Source: JAIXWP01 sp044371755
GTDB lineage: Bacteria; Bacteroidota; Bacteroidia; Flavobacteriales_D; Sanyastnellaceae
NCBI GenBank assembly: GCA_044371755.1
Contig: JBILSZ010000003.1
Span: 1-64,000, forward strand
Length of the DNA stretch: 64,000 nucleotides
Reading direction: 5' to 3'
The notes under the pieces were generated by a model, which had not been told where the DNA came from, made no database searches, and saw only the letters and a program-made list of their open reading frames with translations. The position numbers and the translations under genes were made by a program. Shown here piece by piece: positions 8,523 to 16,943 of this stretch (position 1 is its first letter; each line of letters starts with the position of its first letter).

Positions 8523-9032
8523 TCAGGCCTTGTCGTAGCGGCATATCTGGAAGCGGAATGGACTTGTGACGCTTGCTTCCTCAGTGTGGATAATGGTTTT
8601 GGACCATTTAGATAAATCTATTTTAGGAAAAAAGGCCTCTGCATCTGGGAATTCAGCTTCGACGTGTGTGATGAAAAGATGATTTAAATCAACCTCTTTT
8701 AAGGCCAATTCATAAATCTGCGCCCCACCGATGATAAATAGGTGTTCTTCTCCCAATTCTGCGGCAAGTTCTATCGCATTTTGGAGCGTTGGACACACAT
8801 AACACTCGGGAGCCTCATAGTCTGAGTTTCGCGATACGACAATGTTGGTACGCTTGGGAAGCGGACGGTACTTTGGTGGGATACTCTCGTAGTTTTTGCG
8901 TCCCATTACCACCGTGCGGCCTAGAGTGGTGTCTTTGAAAAAACGCATGTCCACCGGCAGATTCCAGAGTAGATCATTGTTTTTGCCAATTTCTCCATTG
9001 GAGCCCATGGCCACGATTAAACTTATTTCCAT
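8523..9032 (-). CDS. folA: Dihydrofolate reductase
   Basis: Reduces dihydrofolate to tetrahydrofolate with NADPH. The 169-residue protein has the N-terminal ISLIVAMGSNGEIGKNNDLLWNLP (the Met20-type loop with LLWNLP and the following DMRFFKDTT), VVMGRKNYESIP, and LFIIGGAQIYELAL for cofactor binding. The start is 1 bp after the thyA stop, the classic thyA-folA pair, consistent with recycling of the dihydrofolate made by ThyA. Confidence 0.97.
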   Translation of the reverse strand: MEISLIVAMGSNGEIGKNNDLLWNLPVDMRFFKDTTLGRTVVMGRKNYESIPPKYRPLPKRTNIVVSRNSDYEAPECYVCPTLQNAIELAAELGEEHLFIIGGAQIYELALKEVDLNHLFITHVEAEFPDAEAFFPKIDLSKWSKTIIHTEEASVTSPFRFQICRYDKA

Positions 9033-9033
9033 A

Positions 9034-9828
9034 TTAAACTGCTACTGCTGCTTTGATGTGTGGGTGTGGGTCGTAATTTTCTAAAGTGAAATCCTCGTAT
9101 TTGAATGCGAATAGATCCTTTACCTCGGGATTGATTTTTAAAGTAGGTAAAGGGCGAATATCTCGACTCAATTGCAGTTTTGCTTGTTCTACGTGGTTGC
9201 TGTAGAGGTGCACATCACCACCTGTCCACACGAAGTCACCAAGTTTAAGGTCGCACACTTGGGCGATCATCATGGTGAGTAGCGCATAGCTTGCGATGTT
9301 GAACGGCACGCCGAGAAAAGTATCGCAACTCCGTTGATACAATTGGCAGCTCAATTTGCCATCGGCCACATAAAACTGGAATAGGCAATGACATGGTGGT
9401 AGCGCCATTTGATCAATAAATGATGGGTTCCAGGCAGAGACAATATGACGACGTGAGTCGGGATTGCGCTTGAGTCCATCAATCAGTTTGGTGATTTGAT
9501 CGGTCGATGAGCCATCTGGATTGGGCCATGAGCGCCACTGGTAGCCATATACAGGACCAAGGTCACCGTTTTCATCGGCCCATTCGTCCCAAATAGAAAC
9601 ACCATTTTCCTTGAGGTAAGCAATATTGGTATCTCCCTTCAAGAACCAAAGTAATTCGTGAATGATACTCTTGGTGTGCAGTTTTTTGGTCGTCAATAAA
9701 GGAAATCCTTCGTTGAGGTCAAACCGCATTTGATGTCCGAAAACACTATATGTTCCCGTTCCAGTGCGGTCGCTTTTATAAACTCCTTTATCTAAGAGGT
9801 GCTGCAGTAGGTCGTGATATTGTTTCAT
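9034..9828 (-). CDS. thyA: Thymidylate synthase
   Basis: Converts dUMP to dTMP with methylene-tetrahydrofolate. At 264 residues it is exactly the classical ThyA length. It has the catalytic cysteine in LPPCHCLFQF (about residue 146), the phosphate-binding YQRSCDTFLGVPFNIASYA segment and the C-terminal PHPHIKAAVAV. A variant box TAGCTTCG ends 8 nt before the ATG. Confidence 0.98.
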   Translation of the reverse strand: MKQYHDLLQHLLDKGVYKSDRTGTGTYSVFGHQMRFDLNEGFPLLTTKKLHTKSIIHELLWFLKGDTNIAYLKENGVSIWDEWADENGDLGPVYGYQWRSWPNPDGSSTDQITKLIDGLKRNPDSRRHIVSAWNPSFIDQMALPPCHCLFQFYVADGKLSCQLYQRSCDTFLGVPFNIASYALLTMMIAQVCDLKLGDFVWTGGDVHLYSNHVEQAKLQLSRDIRPLPTLKINPEVKDLFAFKYEDFTLENYDPHPHIKAAVAV

Positions 9829-9836
9829 GTCGAATG

Positions 9837-9844
9837 CGAAGCTA
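9837..9844 (-). promoter_or_regulatory. Candidate -7 box TAGCTTCG for thyA-folA
   Basis: One mismatch to TAnnTTTG (TTCG instead of TTTG), 8 nt from the ATG. Weak evidence on its own. Confidence 0.35.
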
Positions 9845-9907
9845 CAATTTAGAGGATATTCGAAAAAAATAATTGATTAGAATTTATCCACTTTCTGCTC
9901 ATCTTTC

Positions 9908-9915
9908 TATTTTCG
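9908..9915 (+). promoter_or_regulatory. Candidate -7 box TATTTTCG, 4 nt before the YdeI-like start
   Basis: TAnnTTCG variant; the spacer to the ATG at 9920 is TTGT. It fits the start-proximal box pattern seen at several genes here. Confidence 0.4.
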
Positions 9916-9919
9916 TTGT

Positions 9920-10411
9920 ATGGCGAAAAAGAAGAAAGGTGTATTGGAACTGGATATTGTCATTGAAGATTATAGTAAAGAATACATGGCGCTTTATTTT
10001 GTGGTGCCGCTATGGCAGGCAGACGAATTAGCTGGAGGGAAAAGCACGCGTGTACTTTGCGCAATCAATGGGTATGAGTTTCCTTGCGCGTTGAGACCGA
10101 TCAAGGATTTGGGTTATATCATTACTCTAAGTAAAGAAAAAGCGAAGTTCTGCAAGGTGAAGGAGGGCGGCAGGGCCGTGGCGTACATCGTAAAGGATGA
10201 GAGCGAATATGGTTTCCCGGTGCCAGAAGAATGGGAGGAATATTTGAAACAAGACGACGAACTAAAAATGATGTTTGAGTCGCTAACGCCGGGCAAACGT
10301 CGCGGTTGGCTATACCACATCGGTAGTGCAAAGAGCATCGATACCCGCATCAAACGCTGCGTTCTGATTGCGGAAAAAGTTAGAGAAGAGTATTATACTA
10401 AAAAATCATGA
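9920..10411 (+). CDS. YdeI/OmdA-type protein (DUF1905 plus YdeI C-terminal domain)
   Basis: Two recognisable parts: an N-terminal DUF1905-like beta domain (about 8-95; VLCAINGYEFPCALRPIKDLGYIITLSKE) and a C-terminal YdeI/OmpD-associated helical domain (about 100-160). The second includes the typical LTPGKRRGWLYHIGSAKSIDTRIKR run. The family is linked in the literature to bacteriocin or peptide resistance in some species, but its biochemical role is not established. No signal peptide, so cytoplasmic. The stop codon region overlaps the convergent purK by 6 bp. Confidence 0.88.
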   Translation: MAKKKKGVLELDIVIEDYSKEYMALYFVVPLWQADELAGGKSTRVLCAINGYEFPCALRPIKDLGYIITLSKEKAKFCKVKEGGRAVAYIVKDESEYGFPVPEEWEEYLKQDDELKMMFESLTPGKRRGWLYHIGSAKSIDTRIKRCVLIAEKVREEYYTKKS

Positions 10412-11548
10412 CACCACTTTGAGTGTCTTAAGAACGGCGCGTGCCCGATCTTTCGCCACTTTCAAGTTTTCATCGACTACTGTGCAGTGTCCCATTTTTC
10501 GAAATGGTTTTGTTTCTGTTTTTCCGTACAGATGAATATATACACCTCTGTGTGTCATCACTTCTTCGATCCCTTGATATTTCACAGGACCGGAGTATCC
10601 TTTTTCCCCTAAAAGATTTACCATAACACTCGGCAATGTGATGTCTGTGTTGCCCAAAGGGAGGCCACAAATAGCGCGTAAATGTTGTTCGTATTGAGAA
10701 GTAATATTGCCTTCAATCGTTTGGTGTCCGCTATTATGAGGGCGTGGCGCGACTTCATTGACCAATACTTGATGATCTTTGGTCACAAACATTTCTACTG
10801 CCAGTATTCCCACTATTTGGAGTTTTTCAGCTACTTCGCGGGCAATGGCTTGCGCAGAGGCTTCGATCTCTTTGGATATTTCAGCAGGCGAAAAAAGGAA
10901 TTCAACAAGATTTGCTTCGGCATTAAATTCCATTTCAACCACGGGGAAAGATTTTATTTCACCCTTCGTATTACGCGCTACGATCACAGAAATTTCTTTC
11001 ACAAAGTCAACCATTTCTTCGAGCACTGAAGGTTCGTTGAATGCTCGTTCTGAGTCACTTTCATTGCGAAGTGGAGTAACTCCTTTTCCGTCATATCCGC
11101 CTTGACGCATCTTCTGCATCCAGGGACCATTTTTTAATTCGTCAACAGCCTCGGCTTTATTTTCTATGAGTTTGAATGGCGCAGTTGGAATGTTATGGTC
11201 TCGATAAAAGATTTTTTGTAATCCTTTATCCTTGATAATTTCTAATACATGTGGTTGCGGAAATACATGTACTCCTTCGCTTTCTAATTTTTTCAACGCA
11301 TCCACATTCACGTGCTCTATCTCAATGGTGAGTACGTCTTTACCTTTTCCGAAATTGTAAACCGTGTCGTGATCTGCAAAGTTTCCTACAGTAAATTTAT
11401 GTGCAATGGAAGCACATGGGGCATCAACAGCAGGGTCGAGCACATGCACACGCACATCATAATTTACCGCTTCTTGGATGAACATCCTTCCAAGTTGACC
11501 GCCGCCAAGGATTCCAAGAGTAAAGTCTTTTGCATAAATATTTTTCAT
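10406..11548 (-). CDS. purK: 5-(carboxyamino)imidazole ribonucleotide synthase
   Basis: ATP-grasp enzyme of purine synthesis that makes N5-CAIR from AIR, bicarbonate and ATP. The 380-residue protein starts MKNIYAKDFTLGILGGGQLGRM. It has the N-terminal nucleotide fold, the ATP-grasp core with KMRQGGYDGKGV (about 152-163) and LEEMVDFVKEISVIVAR, and the metal-binding VNEVAPRPHNSGHQTIEG. I set the start at the ATG 11548; a longer in-frame extension of 31 residues is unlike the family and covers the promoter box at 11553-11560. purE is not adjacent. Confidence 0.96.
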   Translation of the reverse strand: MKNIYAKDFTLGILGGGQLGRMFIQEAVNYDVRVHVLDPAVDAPCASIAHKFTVGNFADHDTVYNFGKGKDVLTIEIEHVNVDALKKLESEGVHVFPQPHVLEIIKDKGLQKIFYRDHNIPTAPFKLIENKAEAVDELKNGPWMQKMRQGGYDGKGVTPLRNESDSERAFNEPSVLEEMVDFVKEISVIVARNTKGEIKSFPVVEMEFNAEANLVEFLFSPAEISKEIEASAQAIAREVAEKLQIVGILAVEMFVTKDHQVLVNEVAPRPHNSGHQTIEGNITSQYEQHLRAICGLPLGNTDITLPSVMVNLLGEKGYSGPVKYQGIEEVMTHRGVYIHLYGKTETKPFRKMGHCTVVDENLKVAKDRARAVLKTLKVVS

Positions 11549-11552
11549 GGTG

Positions 11553-11560
11553 CAAATGTA
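11553..11560 (-). promoter_or_regulatory. Predicted -7 box TACATTTG for purK, 4 nt before the ATG
   Basis: Exact TAnnTTTG match with a CACC spacer to the ATG. A TTG lies 18 nt upstream of the box, a plausible -33 element. Confidence 0.6.
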
Positions 11561-11612
11561 GTTTATGATTGTATTTGTCAATCTTGTTGCATCTTTGAAA
11601 AAAATCCTCACT

Positions 11613-12695
11613 ATGAAATTTATTTTTACTCTCGTACTCATAACGGCTGCTGCCGCAGGAACAACTCAAAATCTTACAGGGGTTGAGTCGGTTGAATTTG
11701 ACCCGATTACCGAACGTTTCCTCGTTACGAATGGAAGCTCTATTGTCTTTATTGATGACAACGAAGACGCTGACGGTACACTCGCCACCGGCGCAGGTGC
11801 TGACTATGGCATGGAAGTGATGAATGGTGTTTTATGGGCGATTGACAACAATCAAATCAAAGGTTACAACGTGAGTGATGGCAGCCTACTGTCATCAGCG
11901 AGTGTCTCTGGAGCAAGCTTTTTGAACGGCATGGCAAGTGATGGCGTTTCGCGTTTGTGGGTAACGGATTTTTCTCTAAAGAAAATTCATCAAATTGACG
12001 TGAGTGACTTGAGCAATCCTGTGGTGACACAGATCGTAGCTAATACAGTAAGCACTCCAAACGGTATCGTGTATGATGGGGAAAACAATCGTCTGATTTT
12101 TGTAAATTGGGGGAGCAATGCCGCCATCAAAGCGGTGGATCTAAGCGACAATTCAGTTAGCACACTTACCACTACAACTTTGGGTAATTGCGATGGCATT
12201 GACAATGATAGCTATGGCAACTACTATGTGAGTTCATGGACTCCCGTGGCTCGGATTACAAGATTCAATAATGATTTTTCTACCAACGAAACGATTACAG
12301 TAACAGGATTGTCGAGTCCTGCCGATATCTGTTACGCACAGAGCATAGATACGTTGGCGATACCAAACAGCGGTAATAACACCGTGCGACTTGTTGGTTT
12401 TGCCAATTCAGTTGGTGTTGAGGAGAACACTGATTCGGTGGATAATTTTTCCATTTATCCAAATCCAGTCAATATGAATAGTGTGATGGAGTTTGAATTG
12501 AAGGAATCGCAACGAGTGAAAATCGAATTTTTGGATATGACCGGGAAAGTTGCATTCCAAGTGACTGATGAAATTTTTCCAATTGGAAAGAATAAACTGT
12601 TGTTTGGTGCATTGGATTTGAGCAGTGGTAGTTATATTTGTAGGGTACAATCGATGGAGTTGAATATTCAGCTACCTGTTGTTGTGAATCGCTGA
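11613..12695 (+). CDS. Secreted SMP-30/NHL-like beta-propeller with T9SS type A sorting domain
   Basis: The 360-residue exported protein has a signal peptide in the first 18 residues. Residues about 20-265 form repeated strand blocks of an SMP-30/NHL-type propeller (SVSTPNGIVYDGENNRLIFVNWG; GNCDGIDNDSYGNYYVSSW; SPADICYAQSIDTLAIPNSGNN). The C-terminal domain starts NFSIYPNPVN (about 278-287) and ends with the short beta strands typical of a T9SS type A sorting signal, so the product is predicted to be secreted across the outer membrane by T9SS. The start at 11613 places the signal peptide at the N-terminus. Ligand or enzymatic activity is unknown; no clear lactonase metal site was identified. 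Confidence 0.85.
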   Translation: MKFIFTLVLITAAAAGTTQNLTGVESVEFDPITERFLVTNGSSIVFIDDNEDADGTLATGAGADYGMEVMNGVLWAIDNNQIKGYNVSDGSLLSSASVSGASFLNGMASDGVSRLWVTDFSLKKIHQIDVSDLSNPVVTQIVANTVSTPNGIVYDGENNRLIFVNWGSNAAIKAVDLSDNSVSTLTTTTLGNCDGIDNDSYGNYYVSSWTPVARITRFNNDFSTNETITVTGLSSPADICYAQSIDTLAIPNSGNNTVRLVGFANSVGVEENTDSVDNFSIYPNPVNMNSVMEFELKESQRVKIEFLDMTGKVAFQVTDEIFPIGKNKLLFGALDLSSGSYICRVQSMELNIQLPVVVNR

Positions 12696-12734
12696 GTCTG
12701 CAAGCAAGGCGAGGAATATTTTGAAATCAAATTG

Positions 12735-12770
12735 AAACCGTCAATTCTGAAGAATTGGCGGTTTTTTTTT
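12735..12770 (+). terminator. Rho-independent terminator
   Basis: AAACCG-t-CAATTC pairs with GAATTG-g-CGGTTT across a TGAA loop, followed by nine T. It ends the propeller gene transcript. Confidence 0.85.
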
Positions 12771-12811
12771 GAATGGTTTTTATGAGAATTGGTTTCCGTT
12801 ATCTTCGCTTT

Positions 12812-13354
12812 ATGAAAGCAGTTTTATCGTTTCTAATATTCTTTTTAGCATCTCTCCTATCGGTTGCTCAGCGTGAGGATGACGATTACGTAGCCCCTGC
12901 AAAGCCAGATAAAAAGCCTTGGGTTTGGAATGAGAATTTGTTTTATGGCGGCGGTCTAGGACTTGCTTTTGGTAATGTGACTGCGATCAATGTGAATCCT
13001 CAGGTGGGCGTGAAAGTATTGCCGTGGCTAGGTACGGGGGTAGGATTTGACTACAATTTTGTTGGAAGTAGTGGTAGAAATGTTCAAACAGTGGGACCAA
13101 CGGGATTCGTGAGACTGAGGCCGCTCGATTTTTTAATTGCTCAAGCAGAAATAACCCAAGTTTTTGTTCGTGAAAGATTCAACGCACAAGAATTTAATTA
13201 CAATTTTCCAATGGCACTCGTTGGAATTGGTTATCAAGAAGGGAATCGTGAGCGCGGTGGCTTTTTTATTATGATCATGACCGACCTTATTGATGATCCG
13301 ATGTCACCTTTTCCTGGGCTTACTTTTCGTACAGGTTTTTCTATTGGATTTTAA
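12812..13354 (+). CDS. Small outer-membrane beta-barrel-like protein, hypothetical
   Basis: The 180-residue protein has a clear signal peptide (MKAVLSFLIFFLASLLSVAQ), a charged linker (REDDDYVAPAKPDKKPWVW), then a glycine- and aromatic-rich run of amphipathic strands (FYGGGLGLAFGNVTAINVNPQVG; GVGFDYNF) to the C-terminal FRTGFSIGF. This pattern fits a small eight-stranded OmpX/OmpW-size barrel common in Bacteroidota. No specific family can be named. The start at the ATG 12812 gives the signal peptide; upstream in-frame Mets add a non-signal extension. The 3' end overlaps mtgA by 4 bp, convergent. Confidence 0.7.
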   Translation: MKAVLSFLIFFLASLLSVAQREDDDYVAPAKPDKKPWVWNENLFYGGGLGLAFGNVTAINVNPQVGVKVLPWLGTGVGFDYNFVGSSGRNVQTVGPTGFVRLRPLDFLIAQAEITQVFVRERFNAQEFNYNFPMALVGIGYQEGNRERGGFFIMIMTDLIDDPMSPFPGLTFRTGFSIGF

Positions 13355-14133
13355 TCCTCGGGGTTAAGGTCTTCTCTTTCTTTTTCGAGTTGATCTTCTG
13401 GCACCCCGTCTTTATATCGCTCGAAGTAACTATCGCCGATAAGTCTCATAAGACGAACGATAGCGCCCTGTCTTTTTCTCATGTAGTTGGAAGGCTTTCC
13501 AGGATTGAATTTTTTTGGATTCGGAAGGCTGGCAGCAATGAGCGCAGCTTGATCTTTTGTCAACTTCGCTGGTGTCGTTTTAAAATAGTCTTTCGCAGCT
13601 GCTCCAACACCAAATTTATAGGGCCCCATTTCAATCACATTCAAATAGACTTCCATGATTCTTTCTTTACTCCAGAAAAACTCTATAAGATAAGTGAAGT
13701 AAACCTCAAAGCCTTTTCGAATCCAGTTTCGCCCTGGCCAAAGAAAAACATTCTTGGCCACTTGTTGAGATATGGTGCTGGCTCCACGCTTTTTCTTGTG
13801 CGTAGCATTATACTTCTTGGCTTTTTCAATCGCACCCCAATCAAGCCCATTGTGCTTCATGAAATTGTTGTCCTCACTCGCCACGACGGCCAATTTCATG
13901 TTGAGTGAAATATCTTCTGCATCCACCCATTCGTGTCTGAATTCTGTTCCATCCGGACGCGACCAACGTTCTCGCAATTGCAAATAGGTGGTGGGTGGAT
14001 CTACCCAGCGATAAAGAATGACCCAAGAAATTGTAATTATGAAAAACCACATGACAGATTTCCAGCAGAATCGCCAGATTCGTCTGCCCCAACTTCTTTT
14101 TTTACCTTGAATTTTTTCCTTGCCAGCTGGCAT
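13351..14133 (-). CDS. mtgA: Monofunctional peptidoglycan glycosyltransferase (GT51)
   Basis: Polymerises lipid II into glycan strands on the periplasmic side. The 260-residue protein has one membrane anchor (about 26-42, VMWFFIITISWVILYRW) followed by the GT51 domain. Conserved parts are VVASEDNNFMKHNGLDW (catalytic Glu in SEDNNF), KRGASTISQQVAKNVFL, and the second Glu in YLNVIEMGPYKFGVGAAA. No transpeptidase domain follows, hence monofunctional. It starts 1 bp after the stop of the upstream C1 peptidase gene, so the two are probably cotranscribed. Confidence 0.95.
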   Translation of the reverse strand: MPAGKEKIQGKKRSWGRRIWRFCWKSVMWFFIITISWVILYRWVDPPTTYLQLRERWSRPDGTEFRHEWVDAEDISLNMKLAVVASEDNNFMKHNGLDWGAIEKAKKYNATHKKKRGASTISQQVAKNVFLWPGRNWIRKGFEVYFTYLIEFFWSKERIMEVYLNVIEMGPYKFGVGAAAKDYFKTTPAKLTKDQAALIAASLPNPKKFNPGKPSNYMRKRQGAIVRLMRLIGDSYFERYKDGVPEDQLEKEREDLNPED

Positions 14134-14134
14134 A

Positions 14135-15250
14135 TTAAATCTTCAATTTAGTTCTGATAGCAGCTGGGATGGCATCTTTGTGAACCACCATACTTACAGT
14201 TTTATAACGGAAGTAGCTTGAAGACACGTATTGATAGCCACCGTAATTGTTTCCAGTACCCCAAGAATTCTTGGTGATGTAGTATACAGTGCCATTTTGG
14301 TCTTTGGCCTTTCCGGTAATATGCATCAAGTGATCGTCGGTGGTTTCGAAATTGTCAAAGGCCTTTTGACGAATGTCCTGATTGATTTTTTGCTCTGAGA
14401 TGTACTTCTTGAATAACTCTTCTTTAGCGACTTTCCCCTCAGGTACGATGGCCATACCATTTTGAAAAGAGAAACCTTCTTCGCTAACGTCGGCGTCCCA
14501 TGCAATGGTGTATCCATTTTCTAGAGCATTATCAGCTATTTGTTGCAGTTCATCGAGCGTAACATTATAGAAGGCACCTTTCATCCAATTGTCGGGCACT
14601 TCAAGCACGAATGTCGAATAGTAGGGGTGATGTGAAAATGAAGACAGATTTACATAGTCATCGGCATTGATTCCCATGGCATCTCTAAATTCGAGCGGGC
14701 TGTATTGTTTATTATTCCACTCAAATCTTTCGGGTGCTTTTCCCAAATAAGCATCTAGAATTCCATTAATAGCGATCATCCAATCATCTGATGAAGTGTT
14801 CAGTTTTCCGTCGAGTACAGTTTTGACTGTACCACCTAGAATTGCATCGAGTGAGCTATGGTCGTGAAGTTTTTTTTCTGCGGGTAATCCAGTGTAAGCT
14901 GACTCGGGAACCATTCCGTATTTCTTGATGACAGCAATCACATCCTGACTGAGACCACCAGGGCCAAATTGTTGTTTGCCTTGGAAGCGCACATAGCTTT
15001 CAGCTTTGGCAGGATAGGTATAGCGTACATTGAACATTTCACTGAGATCAACGGCCGTTTTATTCTTACGAATGATTTCGGCTTCAATAAATGAAATCGT
15101 TGCGAAGCTCCAACACGTCCCAGTAGCGCACTGATCTTCTACATCCATGCCTTTGACGACATTAGTGGTAGTGAATTGATAGGGCGTTTGCGCAAAGATG
15201 CAAAGTGGCATGAAAAGTATCAATGCAGCTTTGAGAAGAAAATGTTTCAT
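14135..15250 (-). CDS. Secreted C1-family cysteine peptidase (bleomycin hydrolase/PepC-like)
   Basis: The 371-residue protein has a signal peptide (cut after LCIFAQ, about residue 21). Catalytic residues of a papain-fold C1B peptidase are visible: Cys46 in ATGTCWSFA, His in DDHLMHITG (about 317) and Asn in YITKNSWGTG (about 334). The region between, with LSQDVIAVIKKYGMVPESAY and FYNVTLDELQQIADNAL, is typical for the aminopeptidase C/bleomycin hydrolase branch. Cytoplasmic PepC enzymes have no signal, so this exported form probably works in the periplasm or outside. It heads the operon with mtgA; a role in envelope peptide turnover is inference only. Confidence 0.9.
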   Translation of the reverse strand: MKHFLLKAALILFMPLCIFAQTPYQFTTTNVVKGMDVEDQCATGTCWSFATISFIEAEIIRKNKTAVDLSEMFNVRYTYPAKAESYVRFQGKQQFGPGGLSQDVIAVIKKYGMVPESAYTGLPAEKKLHDHSSLDAILGGTVKTVLDGKLNTSSDDWMIAINGILDAYLGKAPERFEWNNKQYSPLEFRDAMGINADDYVNLSSFSHHPYYSTFVLEVPDNWMKGAFYNVTLDELQQIADNALENGYTIAWDADVSEEGFSFQNGMAIVPEGKVAKEELFKKYISEQKINQDIRQKAFDNFETTDDHLMHITGKAKDQNGTVYYITKNSWGTGNNYGGYQYVSSSYFRYKTVSMVVHKDAIPAAIRTKLKI

Positions 15251-15383
15251 TCTGAAAAAATTATAGTTGCAATGATATGTAAAATAATCGTTCGCGGATT
15301 AAACATTTGAGTGTGGAAAGAGGCTATCAATGAGGACTTGTTTTTAGTGAATTATGCGCACCTTTGGAGCATATCCCACTCCA

Positions 15384-16349
15384 ATGAAGAAGATAGCTGT
15401 TGTTTGCGGTGGATACAGCGGAGAAGCCGCAGTATCTATGAAAAGTGCCGCCATGGTAATGAATAATATTGATCGCAATGTGTATCAGCCTACGCAGGTG
15501 GTGCTCACACGTGATCGCTGGTATGCACTTGTTGATGGAACGGAAGTGAACATCGATAAAAATGATTTTTCTGTTCCATTAGCAAAAGAGAGGTTGCGTT
15601 TTGATGGTGCTTTCATCATCGTACACGGCACTCCGGGAGAAGACGGCTTGTTGCAAGGCTATTTTGCCATGTTGGGCATCCCTCACACCACAGGCAGTGT
15701 GCACAATATGTCTTTGACTTTTAATAAAAAGTCAACCACTCGTCTCTTGGGAAGTTTGGGCTATACCGTTGCTAAATCAATGGTCCTAAAGCGTCACGAA
15801 CCTTATAGTGTCTCATTTATCACCCAAAATCTCGGACTCCCTTGTTTTGTAAAACCCAATTGCGGGGGTAGTAGCATTGGAACATCGCGCGTCAATAGAG
15901 CAGAAGAGCTGCACCTAGCGTTAGATAAGGCCTTTCAAGAAGATACGGAAGTCATCATCGAAGAGTTCGTAGCAGGCACCGAGGTGACATGTGGTGTAAT
16001 TCACTACAAGGGTAAGATAATGGCGCTTCCGATTACAGAAATAGTGAGCAAAAAGGAATTCTTTGATTTTGAGGCGAAATATCAAGGTGCTTCTGAGGAG
16101 ATTACACCGGCCAGATTAAGTGAAGCGATAACAAACAAAGTACAGAGGGCGTGTGAGGATATTTATAAAAAACTTGATTGTAAGGGAATGATTCGCATCG
16201 ACTTTTTAATTAGGGGTGAAGAAACATTTGTTGTAGAAGTAAACACTGTTCCGGGGTTTACAGAGGCGAGTATCATTCCGCAACAAGCGGCTGTATTAGG
16301 TATTTCGAAAACAGAGTTGATTACCACAGTGATTGAAAGCTGCTTTTAG
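15384..16349 (+). CDS. ddl: D-alanine--D-alanine ligase
   Basis: Makes the D-Ala-D-Ala dipeptide for peptidoglycan (ATP-grasp). The 321-residue protein from the ATG 15384 (MKKIAVVCGGYSGEA) has HGTPGEDGLLQGYFAMLGIPHTTG (about 83-106), PCFVKPNCGGSSIGTSRV (ATP loop) and the C-terminal EVNTVPGFTEASIIPQQA metal/D-Ala site. An ATG 30 bases earlier is in frame but adds ten residues before the conserved N-terminus. It ends 1 bp from the convergent ruvC. Confidence 0.95.
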   Translation: MKKIAVVCGGYSGEAAVSMKSAAMVMNNIDRNVYQPTQVVLTRDRWYALVDGTEVNIDKNDFSVPLAKERLRFDGAFIIVHGTPGEDGLLQGYFAMLGIPHTTGSVHNMSLTFNKKSTTRLLGSLGYTVAKSMVLKRHEPYSVSFITQNLGLPCFVKPNCGGSSIGTSRVNRAEELHLALDKAFQEDTEVIIEEFVAGTEVTCGVIHYKGKIMALPITEIVSKKEFFDFEAKYQGASEEITPARLSEAITNKVQRACEDIYKKLDCKGMIRIDFLIRGEETFVVEVNTVPGFTEASIIPQQAAVLGISKTELITTVIESCF

Positions 16350-16350
16350 G

Positions 16351-16914
16351 CTAGCGAATTCTATCAGGATTATTTTTTAAAAAAGAAGACCAGTCTTTTG
16401 CTTTGCCAACGCCAGCTAGGGGAGAGTTTGTCTGGTAAAAATGACAAACGGCTGCTGCTAATCCATCTGTTGCGTCGAGTTTCTCGGGCATATCCTGCGC
16501 AGGGATTTTCAAAATTTGCTGTAGCATGGCAGCTACTTGTTCTTTAGAAGCCGCTCCATTGCCCGTAATACTTTGTTTTATTTTTCGAGGAGCGTATTCC
16601 ATTACTGGTAGCTGTCTGCTCAAAGCCGCCGCGATTGCCACACCTTGCGCTCTTCCCAATTTCAACATTGACTGCACATTTTTCCCGAAGAATGGAGCCT
16701 CTATCGCAAGTTCATCGGGGTGAAATCCATCGATTAATTCGATGCAGCGTTCAAATATTTTTTGAAGTTTTAAATGATGGTCCTCAATTTTTTCAAGGCG
16801 AATCACACCAATAGCCAGTAGTTTCATCTGCTTGCCCTTCACTTCGATAATGCCATACCCGAGAATGGTTGTTCCAGGATCAATGCCGAGAATGATTCGT
16901 TCGTTTGCGCTCAC
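16351..16914 (-). CDS. ruvC: Holliday junction endonuclease RuvC
   Basis: Resolves Holliday junctions during recombination repair with RuvAB. The 187-residue RNase H-fold protein has the acidic catalytic residues in ILGIDPGTTILGYG (Asp11), AIEAPFFGKN (Glu) and the pair in KLDATDGLAAAVCH. The start is GTG at 16914 (MSANERIILG). ruvA and ruvB are not in the neighbourhood. Divergent from the glycosyltransferase gene by about 30 bp. Confidence 0.96.
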   Translation of the reverse strand: MSANERIILGIDPGTTILGYGIIEVKGKQMKLLAIGVIRLEKIEDHHLKLQKIFERCIELIDGFHPDELAIEAPFFGKNVQSMLKLGRAQGVAIAAALSRQLPVMEYAPRKIKQSITGNGAASKEQVAAMLQQILKIPAQDMPEKLDATDGLAAAVCHFYQTNSPLAGVGKAKDWSSFLKNNPDRIR

Positions 16915-16943
16915 TTCAAAGAGTTTTCTTTTCTTTGGTGCTA

